A stretch of 64,000 bases of DNA from Pestalotiopsis fici W106-1. Taxonomy: Eukaryota > Ascomycota > Sordariomycetes > Amphisphaeriales > Sporocadaceae. The notes beneath the pieces are model-generated. The model saw only the letters and a program-made list of their open reading frames with translations. It did no database searches and was not told the origin of the DNA. This document shows, piece after piece, positions 54,152-64,000 of the stretch (its first letter is position 1; the number at the start of each line of letters is the position of its first letter). The position numbers were made by a program, and so were the translations under genes. The stretch spans positions 1,024,643 to 1,088,642 of the forward strand of contig NW_006917102.1 of assembly GCF_000516985.1 (NCBI RefSeq). The letters run 5' to 3'.

Positions 54152-56772
54152 TTTGATATTCGCCCAGGTAATTCAGCACCGCCCGGCATCACGAACTGTT
54201 GCTTCTCTTGACCGCTCTGCCACCTAGTATCATATCATGTCGATTCGTCGGCACACCTGTATCCCGATATCCGCAGACGCATGGTTCCCTTTGCTCACCG
54301 CGGCCTTCCAAGAATGCCCACCAATTCGCGTATCTCAAGTCCCCGCGCGCTTATTTGACCGTCCGGCAGTCTCATGATCACACGGCGCCCGGACAACCTC
54401 GCATTATCGCTGGGCCTAGGCCGGCCCGTTGCAATGAGGGCCTTGACATCGGCGTCGGAAATGGTATTTCCCCTCCCTTCAACTCCCACTTTTCAAAATA
54501 GCTCTCTGCGTGGCGTTGACCGTCACTCTGAGTAGTGTCGCTGATGATAGTCGAGATGCTGCATTGCCTTTTTACGGTAGGTCATCGGGGTATGGCTGCT
54601 GTCTGCCACTTCGGCTCTGTCGTTGGCTGCTCATGGTCATGCAAAGACCGGGGTTGTCCACGGGGGCCCCGTCAGCGAAGAGGAACCAGCCTGATATAGA
54701 AGGAGATGAACCCGACCCCTGCCAGAAGGGCGCTCCAACTCGTGAGACATTTGTTCTATTGAAAGAATGCCTCGTTAGTTTGCCATCAATTTTGCGTGGA
54801 GTTCAAGAGAACAAGCTGCAATGCAAGTTGCTTCTGACCGGCCTGGTTATATCTTTGTTCAAGTGGTCCTCAAGGTGTCTATCAAGGTCCCCCGAAAACA
54901 CCGTGCCCATGTGCTTTGATTGCAGAGCCTCAACAAGTACCCACGTAACGAACCTAGCGGCTTTATCATCATTATACTCACTTCCCTAAGAGTTGCAATT
55001 CTATACAAGAAAAACAAAGAAAGGACGAACACCAGTCTTGGCTACAGTATGCAATGCATGCTCCATGCCCATCTTCATTGATGAAAGAAAGGCTTAAACG
55101 AGATCTCCTCAGAAGCGCCAAGCTGTGGGTGAAGGATAGATCTTTGCGCACGGCCAGTGAGACATAAGCTTATTGTGCGATGCCGCTATTGGTTCCATCC
55201 ACTGTTTACGGCCCAGCTTAGCAGGGATTCTACCTAACCTAGTATTAATGTCACTCTAGCATTCGGGTAGTGCTAGTGGTCAGTCACTATTCCCACTAAT
55301 CGTATGGTTGAGATGAACATGCGCGCTTCTGCCCGTTGCTAATCTTGGTACACTACCACTTTGTTGTTCTTGGCGAGATACGGACTTGCCATGAGCCATT
55401 TCATTTACGAAAGACAGTGACATGATCATTGACTAATAGGAAACTTGTATGCAATTCAGATGACAGGCATAGCACTCACCCATACGGCGCAGTGTAGCAC
55501 ATCTCGGTAAGCCAGTCTCGGGTAGGCAGGTCGTGATCTTGAAATGCCCCACCGACCTGGTTCAAGCAATGGAGACCCTGCGGCACTGCCCACCACCACC
55601 GAAAAACTGTCGCATGTCCTCCTACGCTTATTAGTCAACACACTGAGATTACACAGGAACCATTATAGTTGCATACCCTGTCATTGACTAGACAGCCTAC
55701 ATTATCTATGCTGTCAGCCAGCGGATATACGCCGTTCAGTCGCATGATTGATTCCTCTGTCGTCTGCGCCAAGACCTATAAATTGCCTGTTCCTGTCTTC
55801 AGCAACCAGGGCCGTTCCGCCAAGCTGAGCACGACTTGCTGCCAAGCTCAAAACTAGGCCTCGACAAGAATGTGCCATTATTCTGCCAGGCCTTTTCACA
55901 TTCACCGTATGTGTCGCTGTGCGCTTGTTAGGTCGACCAGCAGCAGAAAACAGTCCTACGGCGGCCAAATGGACCCTACCGGCCTACGGAGAAATCTCGT
56001 GTTCATTCACGTCATGATTTTTGTTGGATCTGAAATGGACTAGTTTGACCGACCCATGAGGCCAGTCAAGCTGGGAGGTTTCTGAAAATGGACAATGACT
56101 GGTCGCAACAGTGTTCGCTGCTAGCGATAGCAAGTAGTCTGGCATGATTGCAGTCACAGCTCCTGGACATCTGTCATGGGAACCTTCACAGAAGAAAAAA
56201 GATCACAGTCAACGACGGGCGGTAGTTAATCATCTGCACAACTTCTGCTTCAAGCGGAAAGAGATGGGTTTCATACGTCTCGGAACATATAGGCGCCGGA
56301 AATGTCTATACGAGGCTCCAGCTCCGCCGACGTCCGGCCCCCGGATGCTATGTACCATGTGCCGATCCATGTGCATCCTTCTGTACCCGCTTGCGCCGTT
56401 TATTTCACCTCATCTCAACTTCTAGCCCATCAGGTTGGTGTGCCTCACCATGCACACCCATTTGCGGGCCTTCCCCCGGGGTCACCTTCCCATTCCTGGA
56501 CCTAGGTATCCGTCTCGACGAGCATACAAGAGCGCCAAGGCAGAGCCAAGACAGACTGATGGTGTCCCAACTACTCCTTCTGCTGACCTTCTAGAACTAA
56601 GACATCGTCACGAATATCGCAATATACCTTGGACGGTGCCAAGACCAAGCAAGTCCTCCACCAGGCCCAAGACTTACCAAGACTGCACTATGAGCTTATC
56701 TTCGGAAAAGGAAGTTATGGTTGCAAGGCTTGGCGATGGGGAACCTGGGACAGAACGGCGAGGCCATCTAGG

Positions 56773-56779
56773 TATAAAG
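56773..56779 (+). promoter_or_regulatory. TATA box of the fungalysin gene
   Basis: TATAAAG lies 127 bp upstream of the ATG at 56900, followed by a pyrimidine-rich leader. Confidence 0.6.
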
Positions 56780-56899
56780 AGTTGAGGACGCCATGAGATG
56801 AGGCCGTGAAAGAGAAATCCAGGTCAGCTTGCGGTTTGATTCCCATCCCGTTGCCCCAGTCTCTCTTTCAACCCTCACAGTCACGCTCTTTCGCCCAAG

Positions 56900-59190
56900 A
56901 TGCGCTACTCTCTGTTGGCCAGCCTCGTCATTGGCGCGTCCATGACGCTCGCCCACCCTCACGCCCGCGACCACCGTGATGCCTACAAGGCCAGCTTGAA
57001 CAAGCGCTCGCTGGATCTCAACCAGTACCGTACTGGATCCAACGCCATCTACAAGCCCGCCAGCGTGAACAAGAACGATGCTTCGCTCAAGGTTCTGAAG
57101 CGTGCTGACTTTGTCGAGACCGCCACTGAGCTGGTCAAGAGCGTTCTGCCCGACGCCGAGTTCCGTGTCTCCGACAGCTACATTGGCACCAACGGCATCG
57201 GCCACGTCTACTTCAAGCAGACTGTCCACGGTCTTGACGTTGACAACGCCGCTTTCAACGTCAACATTGGCAAGGATGGCCACATTTTCTCCTACGGTAA
57301 CAACTTCTACACCGGAGAGGTCCCGGCCGACAGCCCCCTGAGCAAGCGTGGCTTCACCGACCCCGTCTCCGCCTTGAACGGAGCTACCAGCATCCTGGCC
57401 CTGCCCGTGACTGGCGAGGCTGCCGCCGAGACCGTCGAGGGTACCGAGGCCTACAAGCTCACCGGCACCTCTGGTGCTCAGGAGGACCCCGAGGCCCGTC
57501 TGATGTACTACGTCAAGAATGACGGCTCCCTGGCCCTCACCTGGAGAGTCGAGACCGATATCCTCGACAACTGGCTGCTGACCTACATTGACGCCGAGAC
57601 CAACGACGTCGTCCACGGTGTTGTCGACTACGTCGCCGAGGCCAGCTACCTCGTCTTCCCCTGGGCCTGCAACGACCCCGATGAGTGCGACCGCGAGACC
57701 CTGACCGACCCCTGGAACACGACCGAGTCTCCTCTCACCTGGCTCAATGATGGTACCAGCACTTACCACACCACCCGTGGTAACAACGCCATTGCCCAGA
57801 CCAACCCCTCGGGCGGCAACACTTACCTGAACAACTACCGCCCTACCAATGCTCAGGACAAGTTCGAGTACTCCTGGACCGCCACTGCTACTCCTCCCAC
57901 GTCCTACCGTGACGCCTCGGTCACTCAGCTGTTCTTCACCGGCAACGAGTACCACGACCTGCTCTACACCCTCGGCTTCGACGAGGCGGCCGGTAACTTC
58001 CAGATCGACAACCAGGGCAAGGGTGGCTCCGGCAGCGATTTCACCATCCTCAACGCCCAGGACGGCTCTGGCACCAACAATGCCAACTTTGCCACTCCTC
58101 CCGATGGCAAGCCCGGCCGCATGCGCATGTACATCTGGACCGAGTCCACCCCCTACCGTGACTGCGCCTTCGAGGCCGGTGTCATTATCCACGAGTACTC
58201 GCACGGTCTCTCGACCCGTCTGACTGGTGGACCCGCCAACTCCAACTGCTTGAACGCTCTCGAGTCTGGTGGTATGGGTGAGGGTTGGGGTGACTTTATG
58301 GCCACCGCCATCCGCCTCAAGCCCTCCGACACTCGCAACACCAACTGTAAGTACTCCAGACCATTCTGCAACGTAATATAAGTAAACTAACGCTGTTTCA
58401 GACCCAATGGGAGCGTGGGTCTAGTAAGTCCATCCATTCGATTGATTTTCGCTTGTTTTTCTTGAATCTGCTCTCAGAATACATTTTCTGTTGGTATCTG
58501 GGAGTATACGATCGATCGTGAGGTTGGTGGGGCTGGACTCGCGCTAGTCCCAGCTGATTGGCTGCACAGCGCGCTAGCCCCACTTAATCTTCCTTCTACA
58601 CAATCTATACTCGCTAATACTTGATACTCTCACTCATGTTTAGAGGAAGAGTCAAATGCTAACAATTTTCGACAGCAACGACCCCCAGGGTATCCGCTCG
58701 GTCCTGTTCTCGACCAGCTTGACCACCAACCCCAACACCTACACGACCCTCAACTCCAAGAACGAGGTCCACGACATTGGCGAGACCTGGACCACCATGC
58801 TGTACGAGGTCATGTGGAACCTGATTGACAAGTACGGCAAGAACGACAACGCCCGCCCCGACTTTGACGCCAACGGTGTTCCCACCGACGGAAAGTTCTT
58901 GACCATGAAGCTCGTCATTGACGGCATGGCTCTGTAAGTTATTTCCCTTCAGAGATTGCCTTTCTACCAGAGCATGCTTTGCTAACAATCGATAAAACAG
59001 CCAACCCTGCAGCCCCAACTTTGTCGACGCCCGCGACGCCATTCTCGATGCCGATGAGGCTCTGACTGGTGGTGAGAACGCCTGTGAGATCTGGACCGGT
59101 TTCGCCAAGCGTGGTCTTGGACAGGGTGCCAAGTACGGTGCTCTCAAGAACCGTGTCGCCAGCACCGTCATCCCCTCGGGTGTCTGCTAA
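56900..59190 (+). CDS. Secreted fungalysin metalloprotease (M36)
   Basis: Four exons (56900-58346, 58402-58423, 58676-58933, 59001-59190) give 638 aa; the second exon is only 22 nt. The signal peptide is [20 protein letters not shown]. The FTP propeptide covers about residues 25-240 and ends before [20 protein letters not shown]. The catalytic zinc site is HEYSH (His431, Glu432, His435) with the third ligand Glu461 in GMGEGWGDF. The C-terminus has [20 protein letters not shown] and ends VIPSGVC. Fungalysins are extracellular elastase/collagenase-like metalloproteases; substrates include host or dead-tissue protein, and some act on plant chitinases. Codon use is strongly biased to C-ending codons, suggesting high expression. 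Intron 2 (252 nt) is several times longer than other introns here. Confidence 0.96.
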
Positions 59191-59742
59191 ATGCCCATTG
59201 ATGCGCGCGCACAAGCTCTGGCTTTGGGGCTTTCCTGACGACAGAGGATTGAACTGCCATCTAGCATTACTTCTTGTTCATATGTTGAAATGTAACACAT
59301 AGCACTATTACCAATAAACTTATATGTTCAAATCAAACTGGAATATGACCATTGGTCTGTAAACACTATCAAGTGCTACCTCGAATGCCATTGGTACAAG
59401 TCCCCGCTGTATCTATGCTGGTATCCTTCAGTAAGAAGGCCAGTGTCGGAGACAATTTGTAGCACTTTCATGATATGTGGGCGAGTCTCGGCCACCATAT
59501 GTATAAGTGGAAATAGAGACGCACAGTATAGGCTGACACTAGCGTTGAAAGTATAGTCAGATTTATTTCCGTTGACAAGCTTTGAGGAGGGAAGGCGCCG
59601 ATTCTGCACTTTATAGCACTACAGGGTAGGTACCTTCCGTTTAACCCCGCGGAGCACCCGCACTTGCTAGTCCGTCAGCGGCCCGCCATTACGCCAGCGC
59701 TACGCCATTCAAACTCACCATTATCATCACACACGACTCTGC
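59191..59742. other. 0.55-kb spacer, no gene seen
   Basis: This is the 3' flank of the fungalysin and the promoter of the Nudix-eIF2B gene. No supported feature is seen. Confidence 0.5.
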
Positions 59743-61929
59743 ATGTCCGCCGGGCAAGACGACAACTGGCCAAGGGTGAAGGGTGCTCGGTCTGGAACAG
59801 AAACATTAGAATCAATGGCTTCCTCCAATGATAAGCCCATCATTAAGAAGCGCGCCGTTGCCGCGACATTTCTCTTCAGGTTCAACGACAGCAGCAGCAG
59901 CAAACCCGGGACAGCCGAGGTTGCTCTGTTCAGGCGAAGCTCCAAAGTCCGCACATACCAGTAGGCAAAACCTCTCCCTTTTCCCCTTTTGCTTTTAATA
60001 AAGGAGCATTTACGATTTATAAACTTTTTCTCTCTCTTTTTTCTTTTTTCTTTTTTTTCTCTCTCTCTTTTCTCTTTCTTTCTTTTTTTTCTTCTTCTTT
60101 TTCTTTTTTTTCTTCTTCTTTTTCTTTTTTTTCTTCTTCTTTTTCTTTTTTTCTTCTTCTTCTTTCTTTTTTTCTTCTTCTTCTTTCTTTTTTTCTTCTT
60201 CTTCTTTTTTTTCTTTTTCTTCTTCTTCTTTTCTTTCTTCTTTTTTCTTCTTCTTCTTTCTTTTTTCTTCTTCTTTCTTTTTTTCTTCTTCTTTCTTTTT
60301 TTCTTCTTCTTCTTTTCTTTCTTCNNNNNNNNNNNNNNNNNNNNNNNNNNNNNNNNNNNNNNNNNNNNNNNNNNNNNNNNNNNNNNNNNNNNNNNNNNNN
60401 NNNNNNNNNNNNNNNNNNNNNNNNTCTTTCTTTTTTTCTCTCTTTTTTTGATTTCCGCTGCTAAAATTTTATTAATAATTCTTAGGCATAAATTAGCCCC
60501 TATTTCAGGCAGCGTTGATCCAGATGACTCCAATCCCCTCGCCACGACGCTCCGAGAGATCAAGGAGGAGACGTCGCTAGAGCTCGGTCGTGACATTGAG
60601 CTCATGCGCAAGGGCAAGCCGTATTCATTTGCGGATCATGACATTGGTCGCGAATGGACCGTCAACCCGTTTGCTTTCCGTCTCAAGTCCGTCGAGGAGG
60701 GCGGCAGAGGTGAACCCGGGATCACGATTGACTGGGAACACGATGGCTGGGAATGGCACGATCCCCTCAACGTGAACGATTCGGAGGAGTTTGGTGGTGT
60801 GCCCAGACTAGTGGATAGTCTTCGCAGGGTCTGGCCCGAAATTGATCTAGGTGCAGCGGCTGGTGTAGCATTGACAGACGGTCTTAAGGCGCTTCAAAAT
60901 GACCACGAGAGCGGTGCTCGAGTTCTGGCCGCAAGTGCTGTACGCATCTTGAGAGACGTCATTTATAAACTGCCGCCGCCAGGCCAGTCAGATGATAGCG
61001 CCAAAGTCATTCGCATGGCAGCATGGCATCTGTGCTACAACGGCCGGGAGAGCATGGGCGCTGCCATTACCAGTTCGATTGTCACGGTCCTGGACAAGAT
61101 AGAAGAGGTTCTAAAGAAGGTCAAGACCAACCCCGAGGGACAGAAAGACGAAGTCCTTTCAGAGATTGACAAGTTCTTGGAGCAAAGAGATTCGGCAGTC
61201 GATCGCCTGCGTGGCTTTTTTGTCGAGCATATCATTGCAAACACTTTCGACAACCGAAACCCACAGGATACACTCTCCGTCCTCACAATGTCATACAGCT
61301 CAACCATCTCTGGCTCACTTCTGGCAGCTGCAAGGAGTCTAAATGTGGCATTGGATCTCCGAATCCTAGAGTCCAGGCCCTTATGCGAAGGTGTAACACT
61401 AGCCTCCAAACTACTTGAAGAGGCAACTCCGGAAGACAATGTTAATGTGACGCTCTACTCTGATGCATCCGCTGCCATTGCTGCGCAAGGAGTGGATGCC
61501 TTTCTGCTTGGTGCCGATCGAATCAGCGCGGAAGGAGACGTGAGCAACAAGACGGGAACGCTTCCCACCGCGTTAAGCACTCGTTACGTCTCGCCCAATG
61601 CAAAGATTATTGTTCTTAGCGAAGTAGAAAAGATTGCTGGGCCAGGCCCAATCAACGAGCACGGTGTGGAAGAGAATGATCCCGCAGAGCTATGGCGAAG
61701 CTGGAATAATACAGTCAAAGGAGCCAGTATCCTTGTACAATACACGGGAAAATCACACGAAAACACCAGTCACTCGACAGCCTCGGTGAAGAACATCTAT
61801 TTCGAATGGCTCCCAGCAAGTTTTGTCAACACTTACATTACTGATGAGGGTTCCTGGTCTTTGAAGGATATCAGGGCGAAATCTTCCGAAATCGGAAAAC
61901 AGACAACACGGTTCTTTTCCGGCTTATAA
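59743..61929 (+). CDS. Nudix hydrolase fused to an eIF2B-alpha-like domain
   Basis: The exons are 59743-59960 and 60486-61929, giving 553 aa. The donor is CCA|GTAGGC and the acceptor CTTAG|GCATAA; joining restores VRTYQHKLAPISGSVDPDD, a typical Nudix strand-loop. The Nudix box is degenerate at its start but keeps REIKEET (Arg96-Glu97...Glu100-Glu101), needed for metal and pyrophosphate hydrolysis. From about residue 210 the protein is an initiation-factor-2B-related domain (AAWHLCYNGRESMGAAI, then TLSVLTMSYSSTISGSLL, VTLYSDASAAIAA, DAFLLGADRISAEGDVSNKT). That fold also covers methylthioribose-1-phosphate and ribose-1,5-bisphosphate isomerases. The product may act on a nucleotide-sugar or sugar phosphate rather than in translation. 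The single intron contains a CT-rich microsatellite and a gap. Confidence 0.85.
60027..60450. repeat. CT-rich (TTTTTCTTC)n microsatellite inside an intron
   Basis: About 300 bp of pure pyrimidine on the plus strand, built from TTCTTCTTC and T runs, is followed by the gap and 26 more pyrimidines. It lies wholly inside the intron of the Nudix-eIF2B gene. Confidence 0.97.
60325..60424. other. Assembly gap, 100 N
   Basis: A run of exactly 100 N lies inside the microsatellite. This is a conventional placeholder length, so the true size is unknown. Confidence 0.99.
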
Positions 61930-61981
61930 AGTCATTAGATACAAGGTTCCCTTCCTTCCTGCCATCGAAGATTCATTCTCG

Positions 61982-64000
61982 TTATCGCAGTGGGTAGCTC
62001 CTGTAGTCCTGCGCCCCGTCAAACGCAGTCCAAGAGGCTAACTGACTAATAAGGACGTCGCTTGTTGAAGACAGCATTGGATTTGTCGGAGCATTACTCG
62101 GATTCAAGATGAAGCCCACGTGGTATGATGTGTTGGCCAATGACTGGGTGTCTATTGGAGGAACCGAAGAAGTACGACTGCCATTCCATGACGACTCACT
62201 CGACTTATGATTGCGCAAACTTTCAACAAGAGCTTGCAAGTTTCGGAGCAGCTGTACGGGATTCTGCTGGCATGGGTTGTTTACCCGGTCCTCGGTGTCG
62301 AAACACTCGATAGCGAATGCGATTTCTGCCCAATGACTTGTGCTCTGGGTGCGAATGTCGAGTACTTGGTCGAGAATCAGGATCACAGCCGCGTCGAATA
62401 TATGATGCAGCATTTGCAGTGACGGCTGTGGACATTGACACATATCGCGAATGTCTTTTGCCAACTTCAAAGTCTGACATGCGGCTTGACTGCAAATTCT
62501 GATGAAATCTATGCGACATTCGTCATTTGGGTTCGATGGCTCGTCTCCGAATTGTTGTCGGACAGCTCTTTTGACTGCTTCAAAGAGGACCGGTCGCACC
62601 GTTAACATCAACAACTTGTCTCTTGTCAGTCTTGGCGATCCCATGGATTCATGCATCATACCTGATTGTACTCCATATGTAGTTGGTAGCAGGCTCTATC
62701 ATGGCACAAGCTACCATCTATCTGCAACTCAGCCGGCAGCCTATTTTTCCAGTTCGAAAGCAGGCCCAGTGTCTTCTCAACTCGAGCTTCATTGCTCGTC
62801 GTGCAATGATCCCATGGTGATACTTGGTAAGTGTTACAGACTATGTAGCCAGCGATTCTCGCAAGCTCAATATGGGCTCTAAGGCCCATCGCGGGTGGAA
62901 GACCACTGATTGTGATTAGTCTCGGCGTCAATATATTGGTTCCGACAAATAGAACTTACGAGACATCAAGAGGAGGCAAAAGCTGGATTGCATCATCCGA
63001 TATCGACGGTGGCCTCCCGTCAAGCACGCTGAGACATCGATCAAGCACATAGAGAGTCCAGAACGAGCGCTTGCAAGATTCATCGTTGACCCAGCCTCTG
63101 TGCACACCATACATGACGGCAATTTGTAATCCTACACTCACGTACATGTATGCAGTGTCTCTTCGACCAATCTCGATCAAGTACATTACCATCATTGACA
63201 AAATGGGTATGTCCAAGATATTGCGAAGTGTCGTGTTCAAAGGATTACCCAAAAGCATTCGAGCTCTGGCGAAGAAGGTCTCGCTGCGCCGCACACTATT
63301 TCTTCTGTCGCCGGTGGGAGAGTCCAGAAGAGTGGCCATGGCGAACGCGGCGTGCAAAAGCGAGAGCTCTCGTATAGACTGCGCATCATTCGAAATCTCT
63401 GTTTTCTTCTTGTTGAAGAATGTCACGTCAAGGTCATTCCAGTAATAGATGCCTCCCGACGCAAAATCACCGCATCCGTCCTGAAAAGTATATTGCAGCC
63501 GCGCCAACATCAGAGTCATGTCCGTCTTCGATGGATGCCAGAATGGATCAACGTTCTGGACGTTGGGTGCACATGTATCTTGCATGCCACATCTTCCCTG
63601 TGGACCTGAAGAGATCATGCTCGAGGTATCCATCGAAAATGGAATGAAGGCGGGCAAAGTAATCGCAAAGAATCTTTTGAGAGAGTCCAAGAATAGTGTG
63701 CTGGATATCGGACCAAAATACCTCAACGCACCGTCCGCATCTTGCAGCAAACGTCCACCCTCTTCCTCATCCAGGTTGTCTCTCGCCTCTGGGCTTGCTG
63801 CGTTATCTGCCCCCGTGTCCGCGGGGCTTTGTGTCACTTGGGTCAGGAGATACCGCCGCTTGTTCTCGTCGGGGACGGCGTTTTCCAGGCATGCCTCCAG
63901 TTGTATGCACTTGGACTTGAGCTGTTCCAGCTCTGCCCTGGGTACAGAAATTTTCTCAATGGAAATCGGATATCGACATTCCCGGGACGCATTCCGGCAT
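61982..64000 (-). CDS. Zn2Cys6 transcription factor, cut by the window end
   Basis: The visible exons are 64000-62960 (partial), 62905-62662 and 62614-61982, about 638 aa. The introns are 54 and 47 nt, and the phases fit. At the very edge the frame reads C-RNASRE-CRYPISIEKISVP, the last two Cys of a binuclear zinc cluster, followed by a coiled coil (AELEQLKSKCIQLEACLEN). The fungal transcription-factor domain is clear: LLHAAFAMATLLDSPTGDRR, AYMYVSVGLQIAVMYGVHRG, RSFWTLYVLDRCLSVLDGRP. The third exon starts LLMLTVRPVLFEAVKRAV. It is convergent with the Nudix-eIF2B gene (52 bp apart). Target genes are unknown. Confidence 0.9.

Larger units (their letters stand above)
51414..56899. other. 5.5-kb gene-poor region with decayed fragments
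   Basis: Apart from the two fragments listed separately, no gene model could be supported. Frames of 60-160 codons (for example 54510-54989 plus) lack domains. The right end holds the fungalysin promoter with a TATA box. Confidence 0.4.

Noticed and set aside
56768..58204. 478-codon minus-strand frame over the fungalysin exon
   Set aside because: It is the antisense shadow of a strongly C-ending coding sequence, which suppresses stop codons on the other strand. It has no domain and only a Val/Gly/Leu-rich composition.
59727..60617. 296-codon minus frame rich in Lys/Arg with unknown residues
   Set aside because: It is the reverse reading of the CT microsatellite and runs through the assembly gap. 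It is not a protein.

Overview
The window is nuclear DNA of a filamentous ascomycete (Pezizomycotina, probably Sordariomycetes). The evidence is short introns (mostly 47-110 nt) with GTRAGT donors, CTRAC-like branch points and YAG acceptors, together with typical mould families: fungalysin, sedolisin, cerato-platanin, TRI12-type and Dal5-type MFS transporters, and Zn2Cys6 regulators with the fungal transcription-factor domain. Most genes are split, so the models here were joined by hand at splice sites; phases and resulting lengths were checked by counting. No tRNA, rRNA, CRISPR array or intact transposon was recognised.

Layout, left to right. 0.7-9.1 kb: a three-exon membrane protein, a Ser-rich 691-aa orphan on the minus strand, 3.2 kb without a recognisable gene, then the WD40 ribosome-assembly factor IPI3. 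9.1-12.8 kb: a decayed stretch with half a RING motif, a secreted sedolisin (S53) protease and a two-exon orphan. 13.1-14.6 kb: an unusual locus of RING and proline-repeat genes or gene remnants (two divergent frames plus a fragment with stops). 16.3-19.8 kb: a seven-exon TRI12-type efflux transporter facing a five-exon small secreted protein. 21.1-22.0 kb: a Mid2/WSC-like surface protein, followed by about 5 kb with no visible gene. 27.0-34.5 kb: a single-exon 2,508-aa coiled-coil protein. 35.5-38.4 kb: an NMNAT-like nucleotidyltransferase and a third RING/proline-repeat gene. 39.4-42.5 kb: an amidohydrolase and a cerato-platanin.

44.5-51.4 kb looks like a small catabolic cluster. An M20 amidohydrolase/dipeptidase and a Dal5-type organic-anion permease diverge from a shared 986-bp promoter rich in CGG/CCG triplets. 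A ten-exon Zn2Cys6 regulator ends 91 bp from the end of the permease. The likely job is uptake and hydrolysis of an N-acyl or peptide-like nitrogen source, with local regulation; this is inference.

51.4-56.9 kb is gene-poor and holds at least two decayed coding fragments. 56.9-59.2 kb is a fungalysin (M36) with strong C-ending codon bias. 59.7-61.9 kb is a Nudix-eIF2B-like fusion whose only intron holds a long CT-rich microsatellite and a 100-N assembly gap. The right edge cuts a second Zn2Cys6 regulator inside its zinc cluster.
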